Assembly: GCA_003278095.1 (NCBI GenBank)
Contig: QCHB01000009.1
Coordinates: 30,319 to 94,318 of the forward strand
Length of the DNA stretch: 64,000 nucleotides
Origin: SAR116 cluster bacterium AG-390-L20
GTDB lineage: Bacteria; Pseudomonadota; Alphaproteobacteria; Puniceispirillales; Marisalimonadaceae
Direction: 5' to 3'
A model generated the notes under the pieces. That model was not told where the DNA came from, made no database searches, and saw only the letters and a program-made list of their open reading frames with translations. Positions within the stretch are counted from its first letter, which is position 1, and every line of letters begins with the position of its first letter. Positions 27,241 through 37,217 of this stretch are shown here, piece after piece. The position numbers and the translations under genes were made by a program.

Positions 27241-28299
27241 TTAATGTTGTATCATAGGTAATATTAAAAGAAGATACATTACACTAACAACTCCAACAGT
27301 TGTAGAAGCGGCGAATCCAATTATTAGAGGCTTTGCTCCTAATGATGACATACCCTTAAGGTTGGTTTGTAGACCTAAAGCAACCATTGCAAATAAAATA
27401 CAATAAATCGATATCTGTTTAGATATTAATAAAAATGTTTCCCAATAACGAACCAAATTACTATCCATGATTAATTGATCACCAAAAGTTCTAAAAATGG
27501 ATAATAAAATAAATCCAAATACAAACATTGGAAAAAAATCTTTAATTGATTTTTTTACATCAACTGCTTGATTTCTATTATAGAAATAAGCAATAAGTGG
27601 AATTAAAATAATCAAAAATGAGTTTCTTAATAACTTTGTTGTCATTGCCGAATTTAAAGCTTCATGGGTATTGTATAATTCAGAATAAATAACACTTGCA
27701 GCACTAACTTGGGCTGTGTCGTGTATAGCTGTACCTAAAAATATACCTGCAAAATCTGGAGATAGATTGAAATAATAATTAGCTAAATAAGGGTAAAAAA
27801 ATACTGCTAAAATTCCAAATAAAGTTACTATTCCTACTGCATAACTAGTTTCATCTTTATTAGATTTAATTATTGAAGAAGTGGCTATAACTGCTGTTAC
27901 ACCGCATATACAAGTGCCCATTGTAATTAAATACCCTAAATTACTGGGTATATTAAACATTTTACATAAAAACATTATTATTAAAAATGCTATTAGAATA
28001 TTTAATAAAACTAAAATAATTGCAGTAGATCCGTAATCTAAAAGTTCAGTTAAACTTAGACTAAGACCAAGGATAGCTATTCCAATTCTTAATAATTTTT
28101 TTAAACAAAAACTAATAAAAGGAAGTGTATTTTCATTAATAGAAAAAAAATTACCTATAATTAATCCGGTAAAAATACATAGGAAGGCAGACGAAATTAG
28201 TAAATTACTAGATGATAGAAATTTACTTAATAAGACTGATAAAATGACTATGGCACTTATTGTTGCAATGCCAAAAATATTCTGTCTAAAAATAAACAT
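27241..28299 (-). CDS. YeiH/UPF0324 family putative sulfate exporter
   Basis: Integral membrane protein of 352 residues with about 10 segments. Family signatures seen: GTCICGVTAVIATSSII (residues about 133-149) and LGTAIHDTAQVSAAS (about 187-201). YeiH-type proteins are called putative sulfate exporters because some lie beside sulfur metabolism genes; the transported substrate is not firmly established. No sulfur genes are adjacent here. It is followed downstream by the convergent BT1-like carrier. Confidence 0.85.
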   Translation of the reverse strand: MFIFRQNIFGIATISAIVILSVLLSKFLSSSNLLISSAFLCIFTGLIIGNFFSINENTLPFISFCLKKLLRIGIAILGLSLSLTELLDYGSTAIILVLLNILIAFLIIMFLCKMFNIPSNLGYLITMGTCICGVTAVIATSSIIKSNKDETSYAVGIVTLFGILAVFFYPYLANYYFNLSPDFAGIFLGTAIHDTAQVSAASVIYSELYNTHEALNSAMTTKLLRNSFLIILIPLIAYFYNRNQAVDVKKSIKDFFPMFVFGFILLSIFRTFGDQLIMDSNLVRYWETFLLISKQISIYCILFAMVALGLQTNLKGMSSLGAKPLIIGFAASTTVGVVSVMYLLLILPMIQH

Positions 28300-28359
28300 C
28301 TAATAATTATCCTTCTAAAGAATATTTATCTAAACAGAAAATTAAATTAATACTATCTA

Positions 28360-28590
28360 TTATTTGAGAAAATATTTTAAATGTTCGATTTCTTTACGCT
28401 TGTTTAGTGCCCTATCTATAATGACACTCGACATAATTTTAGTAATAGCAGACTTATTACATTTTAAATTTTGTTGAACGCGTTGTACATCTTCTTTTTT
28501 ATCCCAAACATGCACTATACCATCATGCATATCTCTTAGTAAATACCAGTCATTTTTGTTGTCAGATGACCAAACTTTAATCCCATACAT
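28360..28590 (-). CDS. Unrecognised 76-residue protein
   Basis: Small soluble protein, basic at the C-terminus, rich in Trp near the N-terminus (KVWSSDNKNDWYLLRD). No known motif recognised. The ATG at 28590 has GGAG six bases upstream. An ATG at 28602 overlaps that box, and longer starts up to 28632 have none. It lies between the PdeM gene and the YeiH gene on the same strand. Whether it belongs to either is unclear. Confidence 0.55.
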   Translation of the reverse strand: MYGIKVWSSDNKNDWYLLRDMHDGIVHVWDKKEDVQRVQQNLKCNKSAITKIMSSVIIDRALNKRKEIEHLKYFLK

Positions 28591-28644
28591 TTTAAACTCC
28601 ATTTTAAAAATTAATGGAGATGCAAAAATCATACCAAATTCGTT

Positions 28645-29316
28645 TTAATATTGAGACTCAATCTCTTTGTTTGAAAATTTATAGATAGATTTTTTTGTTA
28701 AGAAATAAATATTGTAGTCCTCACTAATAAATGGTTTTAGAACTGGATCATTTATATTTAAACCTCCAGTAAATTCCCCAAAAGAAGGTAAAATTATATG
28801 ATTATTTGAGTGAATTAGACATTTACTTGTAATTTTTTTTGAGCTTACTTTTATTGAAGCAACGGGATGGAAATGACCTGAAATCTGATTTATATTCTTT
28901 TGAATTGCCTCGTGAAGAAAATGAATGTCATCTACAATATATTCTTGGTGAAATTTAATATCTTCTATTTTAATTTTATTTTCGTGATTTCCAAGGATAA
29001 ATATAACCTCATACTTTTTGGTAAAATCTTCAAATAAAAATCTAACTTTTGACGTCATTCTGAGAAAAGCATCTTTATCATGAAATGTGTCACCTAATAA
29101 AATTACTTTTTTAACTCTATAATTATTTAATATATCTAATAACTTTAGAAGTGTCTCTTCACTATCATATGGAGGTATATATTGTCCTGAGGATGCATAG
29201 CTCGAACCTTTTTCAAGATGTAAGTCTGATACAATTGCTATTTCTTTTTCTAACCAGAATAAAACACCCTCTTTACATATCTGTAGCCCATGATTACAAA
29301 AATTTAAAGTCTTCAA
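28645..29316 (-). CDS. pdeM: Ligase-associated DNA damage response endonuclease PdeM
   Basis: Calcineurin-like metallophosphoesterase, 223 residues. All metal-binding blocks are present: SDLHLEKG (residues 31-38), GDTFHD (75-80), GNHE (110-113) and SGHFHP (145-150). The family member that sits with an Lhr-like helicase, exonuclease and ATP-dependent ligase is known as PdeM. Its ATG overlaps the end of the helicase gene by four bases, so the two are translationally coupled. It would process DNA ends before ligation; the exact substrate is not established by the sequence. Confidence 0.9.
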   Translation of the reverse strand: MKTLNFCNHGLQICKEGVLFWLEKEIAIVSDLHLEKGSSYASSGQYIPPYDSEETLLKLLDILNNYRVKKVILLGDTFHDKDAFLRMTSKVRFLFEDFTKKYEVIFILGNHENKIKIEDIKFHQEYIVDDIHFLHEAIQKNINQISGHFHPVASIKVSSKKITSKCLIHSNNHIILPSFGEFTGGLNINDPVLKPFISEDYNIYFLTKKSIYKFSNKEIESQY

Positions 29317-31736
29317 TTCAAACCAACCTCAGTTAATATTTCATTTTCCAATTCTTCAAGAAAATATTCGTCAACCTCTGATTTATCAATAGTTTGTCTA
29401 TTTATTTCCAATACTAATGGTACTGCAAGTGGAGAAATCCTATCTAATCTTTTATGAATAATATTATTTTTAATTCTTTTTAAAAAATCACCTAATCTAT
29501 CTAAATCGATAAGTCCCCTATATGAGTCATTTCTAGCAACTTGTAATAAGATATGATTAGGCTCATGCTTTTTTAAAACGTTAAATATAAGATCAGAACT
29601 AAACATTACTTGTTTTCCTGTTTTTTTTCGTCCAGGTATAGTTCGTTCAATTAAGCCAGATATGATGGCAGCATCTCTAAAGTTTTTCTTTAAAAGAGGC
29701 GTTTCCTCCAACCACTCATATAAGTCGTCTAGCATAATGTCTTCATTTAGAATGACATTTATATCTTCAACTTCGATCATTGACCATATAGCTAATGCAT
29801 AGTCAGTTGCTACAAAGCTAATAGGTTTATAACCCATTCTCTGCATTTTTTTAGATATTAAAAAACCAAGTGTTTGATTGGCATTTCTACCTTCAAAAGT
29901 ATAACAAATTAAAAAATATCTTTTTTTATTTTTGATATGGCGAGGAAAAGTCTCTACTAAAAGTCCTTCTACTGAAGGTAACCCTGAAAATTTATTCTGT
30001 AATTTCAACCAATCACTAATTTGATTTGGAAAATGTTTCCAATATTCTTTTTTACTTATTAACTTCCTAACTTGAAATGAAAGTTCTGATGTTAAAGGTA
30101 ATCTACCACCAGCATATGAGGGTATTTTAGGATGTGCACTATTTGTAGATCTTACAATGATATTATTATTTGTGATACTTTGATATTCTAAAACTCGACC
30201 ACTAAATAAAAATGTATCTCCTTCATTTAGCCCTTCTATAAACCACTCCTCTACTTGTCCTAGCGTTCTATTACCTAGCTTTACTTTAAGCATGTAGGAT
30301 TCAACTATAGTGCCAACATTTAACCTGTATCTATTTCGTATATTTTTATTTTTTATTGCGTAAAAATTATTTTTGTTAATACCTATCTTAGCATATTGTT
30401 CATAATGCTTTAGAGAATATCCTCCATTTCTGACAAACTCTAAAACATCTAAGAATGTTTGTTTTTTTAAGTTTCGAAATGGCCAGGCCTTTTTTATTTC
30501 TAGAAAAAAATCATCAATTTGGAATGGATTGCTACAAGCGACGCCTAAAATATGTTGGGCTAACACATCCAGACTTCCCTCCTTATCTTTAACTTCATCT
30601 AACAAATTTGCTTTGATTGAAGCTATTGTAGAAATACATTCTAAATACTCAAACCGATTAGATGGAACTAAAAGTGCCTTTGATGGTTCATCAAATCTAT
30701 GATTACTTCTACCTATTCGCTGTAAAAACCTTGCTATTCCTTTTGGAGACCCTATTTGGACTACTAAATCAACTTTTCCCCAATCAATTCCTAAATCTAG
30801 AGAGCTAGTTGCAACAACGCAATCTAATTTCCCTAAAGACATCAGGTTTTCAACTTTTCTTCTAATTTCTTTTTGTAAACTCCCATGATGTATAGCAATT
30901 TTTAAATTATTTTCATTTTCCTGCCAAAGTTTATTAAATACTAGTTCTGCTTGTGCTCTGGTATTAACAAATAAAATAGTCATAGATGAAAGTTTAATTT
31001 TTTTATATATATCTGTAATAGCGTAGCCAGCCATATGTCCTGACCACGGAACCCTATTTTCAGTTTCTAAAATTTCAATTTTTGGAGATGACTTTTCTCT
31101 AATATTAATAATTTTAGAATTTTTTTTCTGTGATAAAAAATTAAGTGTAGATTTCTTATTTTTAATTGTTGCTGACAAACCTATTCTTTTACAATTTGGA
31201 GAAATATTATTTAGTCTAGAAAGATTAAGAGATAGCAAATCCCCTCTTTTTGAGTTTACTAGACTATGAATCTCATCAATGATTAGATATCTTAAAAATT
31301 TAAAATATTCTTTTGCTTGAGTGTCCGCTAATAATAGAGCTAATGACTCTGGAGTTGTCATTAACATATGTGGAGGAACTTCTTTTTGTCTTGTCTTTTT
31401 ATAATTTGAGGTGTCACCTGTCCTAGTTTCAACTCTTATATCTAATTTTTGATCTTCAATAGGGTTTGTTAAATTCCTGTGTACATCAATAGTTAGAGCT
31501 TTAAGTGGCGAGATATAAAGCGTATGTAATTTATTATCTGGAAATTTGTCATTGATTAAATCATGAAGTGAGGGCAAAAATCCTGCTAATGTCTTTCCTC
31601 CTCCTGTAGGAGCGATTAGTAAAATATCATGTCCGTTTATAGACTGGTTCAAAGTCTCAAGCTGATGATCATAAAAGAACCAGTTATTTTTTTTTAACCA
31701 GTTTTGAATAGGTTGAAGCTTTAAATTTTCTGACAT
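29313..31736 (-). CDS. Ligase-associated DNA damage response DEXH box helicase (Lhr-like)
   Basis: Superfamily 2 DNA helicase of the Lhr-core type, 807 residues. Seen: Walker A APTGGGKT near residue 40, IDEIHSLV near 150, SATIKN near 190, and the arginine-finger motif QRIGRSNHR near 340. The Lhr-specific winged-helix and C-terminal domain follow, to the end. Lhr-core helicases unwind 3' to 5'. This one is divergent from the exonuclease and ligase genes across only 17 bases. There is no clear ribosome site before the ATG, so the transcript could be leaderless. Confidence 0.94.
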   Translation of the reverse strand: MSENLKLQPIQNWLKKNNWFFYDHQLETLNQSINGHDILLIAPTGGGKTLAGFLPSLHDLINDKFPDNKLHTLYISPLKALTIDVHRNLTNPIEDQKLDIRVETRTGDTSNYKKTRQKEVPPHMLMTTPESLALLLADTQAKEYFKFLRYLIIDEIHSLVNSKRGDLLSLNLSRLNNISPNCKRIGLSATIKNKKSTLNFLSQKKNSKIINIREKSSPKIEILETENRVPWSGHMAGYAITDIYKKIKLSSMTILFVNTRAQAELVFNKLWQENENNLKIAIHHGSLQKEIRRKVENLMSLGKLDCVVATSSLDLGIDWGKVDLVVQIGSPKGIARFLQRIGRSNHRFDEPSKALLVPSNRFEYLECISTIASIKANLLDEVKDKEGSLDVLAQHILGVACSNPFQIDDFFLEIKKAWPFRNLKKQTFLDVLEFVRNGGYSLKHYEQYAKIGINKNNFYAIKNKNIRNRYRLNVGTIVESYMLKVKLGNRTLGQVEEWFIEGLNEGDTFLFSGRVLEYQSITNNNIIVRSTNSAHPKIPSYAGGRLPLTSELSFQVRKLISKKEYWKHFPNQISDWLKLQNKFSGLPSVEGLLVETFPRHIKNKKRYFLICYTFEGRNANQTLGFLISKKMQRMGYKPISFVATDYALAIWSMIEVEDINVILNEDIMLDDLYEWLEETPLLKKNFRDAAIISGLIERTIPGRKKTGKQVMFSSDLIFNVLKKHEPNHILLQVARNDSYRGLIDLDRLGDFLKRIKNNIIHKRLDRISPLAVPLVLEINRQTIDKSEVDEYFLEELENEILTEVGLN

Positions 31737-31753
31737 TATTATATATTAAAAAT

Positions 31754-32743
31754 ATGAAATGGATTGACAAAAATTTACATATAAAGCCAATAAATACACA
31801 TATTGATCCCTATAAGCCAGTAGAAAATGCAATTATAACTCACGGACATGCTGATCACGCGAAACCCGGCCATAAGAATGTATTGGCTACTTCAGAAACT
31901 ATAGAAATAATGAAAATTAGATACGGTGAAAATTGTGCTGAAAATTTTCAAGTATTACCTACAAATCAGTCACTCAAAATCAATGATGTATTAATTAAAT
32001 TTTTTCCAGCTGGGCATATTTTAGGTAGCGTCCAAGTCTTAACTGAATATAAAGGAGAAAAAATTAATTTCACAGGTGATTATAAAACAACAAGTGATCA
32101 AACATGCAAAGATTTTGAACCCGTAAAATGTCATACTTTGGTAACAGAAGCTACATTTGGGCTTCCAGTTTTTCAGCATCCAAATGAAAATGAAGAGATA
32201 AAAAAACTCTTAAAATCGATAAATTTATTTTCAGAAAGACCACACCTTGTAGGCGTGTATGCACTCGGAAAGGCGCAAAGAGTTATAAATTTGTTAAGAC
32301 AACAAGGCTATGATAAAGAAATTTTCATTCATGGATCTTTAGAAAAATTATGCGAATATTATCAAAATAATAATATAGATTTAGGCAAAATTACTAAAGT
32401 TAACCTCACGAAAAAAAAAGATTATAACGGAGAAATAATACTAGCCCCTCCTTCCGCTATTAAAAATATTTGGTCAAGAAAATTTGAAGACCCTATAATT
32501 TGTCAAGCTTCAGGATGGATGTCTATAAAACAAAGAGCTAAACAAAGCTTAGTTGAATTGCCTTTGATTATTTCTGACCATGCTGATTGGAATGAGTTGA
32601 CAAAATACATTAAATTTACTGATGCAGAAAATGTGTATGTTACACACGGAAGAGAAGAGGCAATAGTTCATTGGTGCAAAATGAATAAGATTAACGGCTT
32701 AGCTTTGTCCTTATCTGGAAGAGATGATGAGGAACAATTGTGA
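31754..32743 (+). CDS. Ligase-associated DNA damage response exonuclease (MBL fold)
   Basis: Metallo-beta-lactamase/beta-CASP nuclease related to CPSF and SNM1, 329 residues. Metal motif THGHADHAKPG begins near residue 29, with FTGDY near 100 and SDHADW near 275 as later ligand blocks. The ATG follows the divergent helicase gene by 17 bases without a ribosome site. Its stop overlaps the GTG start of the ligase by four bases, so the two are coupled. In the known four-gene module it trims DNA ends. Confidence 0.92.
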   Translation: MKWIDKNLHIKPINTHIDPYKPVENAIITHGHADHAKPGHKNVLATSETIEIMKIRYGENCAENFQVLPTNQSLKINDVLIKFFPAGHILGSVQVLTEYKGEKINFTGDYKTTSDQTCKDFEPVKCHTLVTEATFGLPVFQHPNENEEIKKLLKSINLFSERPHLVGVYALGKAQRVINLLRQQGYDKEIFIHGSLEKLCEYYQNNNIDLGKITKVNLTKKKDYNGEIILAPPSAIKNIWSRKFEDPIICQASGWMSIKQRAKQSLVELPLIISDHADWNELTKYIKFTDAENVYVTHGREEAIVHWCKMNKINGLALSLSGRDDEEQL

Positions 32744-34305
32744 AGAAGTTTAGTGAATTAATAAATAAATTATTATTAACATCCTCTAGAAACAGGAAAA
32801 TTGATATTTTGTCTAATTATTTTCAAAACACCTCTGATCCAGATAGAGGATATACCTTAGCTATTTTGACAAATGAATTAGAATTAAGAAATATTCCTAT
32901 TTCTAGAATTAAAGAAATTGTATTTGAAAATGTCGATAAAGAATTATTTACTCTTTCATATGACTATGTCGGAGACTTGGCTGAGACAATTTCTTTAATT
33001 TGGCCTCACAAGGAATTGGGTTCTCTTTTATGTATTTCAGAAATAATAGATGTATTAAGAAATTTAAAAAGAGATGATGTTAATAAAACTATTAAATATT
33101 ATCTTTCTATAGCAAATGAAACTGAAAGGTGGGCACTAGTTAAATTAATTAGTGGTGGATTAAGGATAGGTGTATCATCTAGGTTAGCAAAAACTGCCCT
33201 AGCTAAATTCAGTAATAAAAAATTAGATGATATTGAGAAAATATGGCATGGCATCGAGACCCCTTATAATAATTTATTTAATTGGTTATGTAATCAAGGA
33301 CCTATGCCCAAGATAGATTTGTTGAAAACATTCAATCCAATGATGCTTGCTAATCCTATATCTAAAAATGACTTCAAAACGCTTATTTCAAGTGAGTTTA
33401 TAGCAGAATGGAAATGGGACGGAATTAGAGTGCAAATTATTTTAGGTAAAAGTTCTGTAAAGATTTTTTCCCGAACTGGTGACGATATAAGCCAATCCTT
33501 TCCTGAAATTAAAAATGGTTCAGATAGTATGGTAATCTTAGATGGTGAGTTATTAGTTGGTAGAGATTTTATACCAATGAATTTTAATTCACTGCAACAA
33601 AGGTTAAATAGAAAAAAAGTGACACAAAAACATATGGACGAGTTTCCTGCATTTATAAAGTTGTACGATATTTTGTATTTAAACAATGAAGATTTAAGAG
33701 ATAAAACGTGGAAAAGTAGACGTTTTGAATTGGAAAAATGGTTTAAAAAAAATAATAATAATTATTTTGATTTATCGAATGTCATTAAATTTAGTAGTTG
33801 GGATGAATTATCTAACTTCAAAAAAAATAAAATTATTGATGATCAACATGAAGGATTAATGATAAAAAAAATAGACGGATCTTACATTCCTGGCCGACCA
33901 AAAGGATATTGGTATAAGTGGAAAAAAGATCCAAAGAATGTTGATGCTGTTTTAATGTATGCAATTAGAGGTCATGGTAAAAGAAGTTCTTATTATTCTG
34001 ACTTCACGTTTGGTTTGTGGAATGGCAATCAATTATCGCCTATTGGTAAGGCTTATTTTGGATTTGATGATAATGAGCTTAAAGTTTTAGATAAATTTGT
34101 TAGAAATAATACCATAAAAAAATTTGGCCCAGTACGGGAAGTTGAAAAAACTTTTGTTATTGAAATTGCGTTTGATGCAGTTAATGAAAGTAATCGACAT
34201 AAATCAGGTGTTGCTTTAAGATTTCCTCGAATTAAAAGACTAAGAGAAGACAAGCCTGCAAGTGAGGTAATACAGCTATCTCAATTTAAGTCAGAATTTT
34301 TATAA
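32740..34305 (+). CDS. ATP-dependent DNA ligase
   Basis: Bacterial ATP-dependent ligase, 521 residues. An N-terminal DNA-binding domain (about 1-190) precedes the nucleotidyltransferase core with the lysine that takes AMP, K225 in EWKWDGIRVQI, and later motifs RTGDD, ILDGELLVG, EGLMIKK and WYKWKKD. The C-terminal OB domain is present. No Ku or LigD polymerase domain is seen. With the helicase, exonuclease and PdeM it forms a conserved repair set separate from the replicative NAD ligase. GTG start. Confidence 0.95.
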   Translation: MKKFSELINKLLLTSSRNRKIDILSNYFQNTSDPDRGYTLAILTNELELRNIPISRIKEIVFENVDKELFTLSYDYVGDLAETISLIWPHKELGSLLCISEIIDVLRNLKRDDVNKTIKYYLSIANETERWALVKLISGGLRIGVSSRLAKTALAKFSNKKLDDIEKIWHGIETPYNNLFNWLCNQGPMPKIDLLKTFNPMMLANPISKNDFKTLISSEFIAEWKWDGIRVQIILGKSSVKIFSRTGDDISQSFPEIKNGSDSMVILDGELLVGRDFIPMNFNSLQQRLNRKKVTQKHMDEFPAFIKLYDILYLNNEDLRDKTWKSRRFELEKWFKKNNNNYFDLSNVIKFSSWDELSNFKKNKIIDDQHEGLMIKKIDGSYIPGRPKGYWYKWKKDPKNVDAVLMYAIRGHGKRSSYYSDFTFGLWNGNQLSPIGKAYFGFDDNELKVLDKFVRNNTIKKFGPVREVEKTFVIEIAFDAVNESNRHKSGVALRFPRIKRLREDKPASEVIQLSQFKSEFL

Positions 34306-34385
34306 AACCTTAATTATTATTTGCATTGAAATGAAAAGAATTTTTTTTTAAGCTTTGTCTTTAGATTATATTAATGGAGAATCAA

Positions 34386-35213
34386 ATGTCAGATTTACAG
34401 GAATTAATGGTAGGTTCCACCAAAATAATAGCTTTGAAGGATGGAGATTTATCTATACCTAAAGAAATTCTCCTTAATTTAGACGAAGATACTGCTAACA
34501 AGATTTCTGATGAAAACAATAAACTCACTATTAATAATGTAAATGCTTATCTCATATTTAAAAATGACAAAATCTTATTAGTTGATGCAGGGTGTAGAGA
34601 TCTTTTTGGACCAACCTGTGGTTTTGTCCATGAGGAAATTGCAAAAGCAAATGTAAAACCTGAGGACATAACAGACGTATTTTTTACACATTTACATCCT
34701 GACCACGTAGCAGGAGCAATTGACAAAGATGGTAAAGCTATGTTTCCAAAAGCAGAGGTTAGCGTAATAGAAGATGAATTGAATTTTTGGAGCAAGGATA
34801 ATTTTGATGATGTTGAAATAAATGGAAAAAATTTTGCTGATTTAAATAAGGCTGTAATTAAAGCTTATGGTGATAAAGTTAAAACACTTAGTAACAGTCA
34901 AGAGATAATTTCAGGAGTTTATCCTGTTCCACTACCTGGTCACACACCAGGGCATTGTGGATTTAGGATAGATGACAATAATAATAGTTTTATTCAAATG
35001 GGCGATGTCCTCCATGCACCTAATTTGCAATTAGCAGACCCAGATATTTCCGTAATTTTTGATGTTGATTTAGAAAATGGATTGAGGTCAAGAAAAAAAG
35101 CTTTTGATATGGTTTGTAATGATAGAATAATCTGTTCCGGCGGTCATATGTTAGAGCCAAAGTTTGGTTATTTGGACAAGTATGGAAATGGATATAAGTT
35201 TGTTCCTGTATAA
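34386..35213 (+). CDS. MBL-fold metallo-hydrolase
   Basis: Beta-lactamase-like hydrolase, 275 residues, with FTHLHPDHVAG (metal motif HxHxDH), PLPGHTPGHCGF and GDVLHAP. This pattern fits lactonase or quinol-processing enzymes of the N-acyl homoserine lactonase-like group, but the substrate cannot be told. The ATG at 34386 follows a GGAG box; the ATG at 34374 overlaps that box. There is no signal peptide. Neighbours: the ligase gene upstream and a convergent putative glycosyltransferase. Confidence 0.85.
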   Translation: MSDLQELMVGSTKIIALKDGDLSIPKEILLNLDEDTANKISDENNKLTINNVNAYLIFKNDKILLVDAGCRDLFGPTCGFVHEEIAKANVKPEDITDVFFTHLHPDHVAGAIDKDGKAMFPKAEVSVIEDELNFWSKDNFDDVEINGKNFADLNKAVIKAYGDKVKTLSNSQEIISGVYPVPLPGHTPGHCGFRIDDNNNSFIQMGDVLHAPNLQLADPDISVIFDVDLENGLRSRKKAFDMVCNDRIICSGGHMLEPKFGYLDKYGNGYKFVPV

Positions 35214-35244
35214 TACTTATTAGTTATTTAATTAATTAGTATAA

Positions 35245-37074
35245 TCATACCTTACTATAGTTAATAAGTGATTTGAGGCTACCATTAGAATCTTGAAATT
35301 TTTCAACCCTGTTGACAAATTCACGCCAGTATAATTTTTCGATATTATATTGTTTTTCTAACTGTGTTTTACAAAAGATTTGAGTATCCACTAATCTTTG
35401 TGATCCTAAATTAACATAATCTTTTCCATTATGACTCCCATCAATTAAAAATATCAATCCTGATAAAAGTTCAGGATATTGGGTTAAAAAAGACGAGGTG
35501 AATGGCCATAAATGTTTTTTTAATATTTCAAAACCTAAATCATGAATTTGCATGTAATAGCTAAATATTAAAATTCTTTCTAGGTTTCCAATTTCTTTTC
35601 CAAATTTAGACATTTCTATACTTTTTTGAGCAAAAGCATGTTTGTCGTGTCTCATAACTAAATCTTTAGCGTGACAATGACTTAAATATTCTTCTTCTTT
35701 AAAGGAAGAAATTACAAAAGCTTGGTCCTCTGCTCTATTTACAAAACTAGGCGTAAAAGGAGCCCATTTTACTAAACTATCTACGGTTATACCAGTAGTA
35801 CCACCAGTAACGTGAATTCTTTGGATGTTATCTAACCTATACATCAATTCAGATTCAGTGGACAATGATTGAGGCCATTCCGGACAAAATACTCTTTTAG
35901 AAGATAGATTTTTTAATAAATCGTTATTCTTGGGTCGATTAACGTCTGGGGTAAATAATGATTTTGAAATATCACCCTTATTTACTAGTGCCCCTGCTAA
36001 TAAGCCAAGATCAACTTTTTTCCCTTCATAGTCAATTGCTGTACCTCCCCAATTTTTTTGATTTTTAAAGATTTCAAAAATTGAAAAACCCGTTGTTTTT
36101 AAAAGAAGCTCTTGATCAAAAACCTGATCTAAGTCAATCTTAAAACTGTATCTTACGTCTTTATCAACAATCTTATTCCATATTAATAATATATACTTTA
36201 AAAATGTATAGTGGCGACCATAATTGCCATTAACACCCATTATATTATTGGTATCTTTGCCCGTACTAAATAAAATTGAGTTTATGTTATTACATACATC
36301 TTCATCAAATAAGTAGACATTTATAAATTTTAAATTCAAATGTTTTTTTATGATTGTTTTGATATACTTTAAAGCAATATTTTCTAAACCAATATGTGTC
36401 ACAGAAACTGATAAAATAAGCTTAATTTTATCTGTATTGTTAATATTACCTCTTTTAACTTCAAAGGCTATAGCCCTATCAAGATTTTCTAAACCATAAA
36501 TAATTTCATTTTCATGGTTTAGAGCATCTAATTGTATTGGGTGATCATACCAAAATCGTTGTTTAACATTTTTAAAGTTTTTTAATTCATCCTTAATCTC
36601 TAAAGGAATATTTGTGGATAGAAAGTCTGAGGGAGTTGTAATTAAAACATTACTTAAAAATAAAATTTCTTTAACTGGGTTTTTTAAAAAATTTTGATTT
36701 TCATTAATTTTAATCAACTTTCTTTTTTTTAAAATTTTATCCTTAAATTCTTCTGGTTTTATGGAGGCTTCAAATGCTTCAGGACAAAATATTTCCCATA
36801 TATGTTTGTCTGATTTAGTTGAAAAATTTTTAGGAGTTTTTATTTTATTTTCATTAAAAAAATTATTAAATAGTTTTAATGCAGGATTATTTTTTTCACT
36901 ATTCAAAAAAGATAAAGATTTTTTGTTATCCAAATTTTTTTCATAAAATTTTATGATAAAAGCTCTACAGAGTTTTGAAAATTCATCATTTGCATCATCT
37001 AATGATAAAGTTAACAAATCATTCTCAGAAATAACGCTTTTTAAAATCTTTTCAAAATTATTAGTTTGTTGCAT
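35245..37074 (-). CDS. Putative glycosyltransferase-like protein, unrecognised family
   Basis: 609-residue protein with no membrane segment. A DxD-like motif (FKIDLDQVFDQE, near residue 310) follows a region that reads like the Rossmann half of a GT-A enzyme (KLILSVSVTHIGLENIALKYI, INVYLFDED), and NRAEDQAFVISSF near 449 resembles the ED motif of family 2 enzymes. The remaining 200 residues on each side match nothing I know. If correct, it uses a nucleotide sugar, acting on an unknown acceptor. It stands alone, convergent with the MBL-fold gene. Confidence 0.5.
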   Translation of the reverse strand: MQQTNNFEKILKSVISENDLLTLSLDDANDEFSKLCRAFIIKFYEKNLDNKKSLSFLNSEKNNPALKLFNNFFNENKIKTPKNFSTKSDKHIWEIFCPEAFEASIKPEEFKDKILKKRKLIKINENQNFLKNPVKEILFLSNVLITTPSDFLSTNIPLEIKDELKNFKNVKQRFWYDHPIQLDALNHENEIIYGLENLDRAIAFEVKRGNINNTDKIKLILSVSVTHIGLENIALKYIKTIIKKHLNLKFINVYLFDEDVCNNINSILFSTGKDTNNIMGVNGNYGRHYTFLKYILLIWNKIVDKDVRYSFKIDLDQVFDQELLLKTTGFSIFEIFKNQKNWGGTAIDYEGKKVDLGLLAGALVNKGDISKSLFTPDVNRPKNNDLLKNLSSKRVFCPEWPQSLSTESELMYRLDNIQRIHVTGGTTGITVDSLVKWAPFTPSFVNRAEDQAFVISSFKEEEYLSHCHAKDLVMRHDKHAFAQKSIEMSKFGKEIGNLERILIFSYYMQIHDLGFEILKKHLWPFTSSFLTQYPELLSGLIFLIDGSHNGKDYVNLGSQRLVDTQIFCKTQLEKQYNIEKLYWREFVNRVEKFQDSNGSLKSLINYSKV

Positions 37075-37217
37075 GATTTATTCTTAATAATTAACTCAAG
37101 GGATGATGATAAAGCAAAAAAATTGTAATTTTAATTTGAATTTTTTATTTAAAAAAAAAATGAAAATTATGAGAGATTTTTAATCAAATAAATTTAATTT
37201 TGTCAAAGAAATATAAA

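Noticed and set aside
33294..33686. 130-codon minus-strand frame within the DNA ligase gene
   Set aside because: Antisense to the ligase's catalytic core; no motif and no ribosome site.
35214..35244. AT-rich partial palindrome between the convergent MBL hydrolase and glycosyltransferase-like genes
   Set aside because: Too weak and without G/C pairs to support a terminator call.
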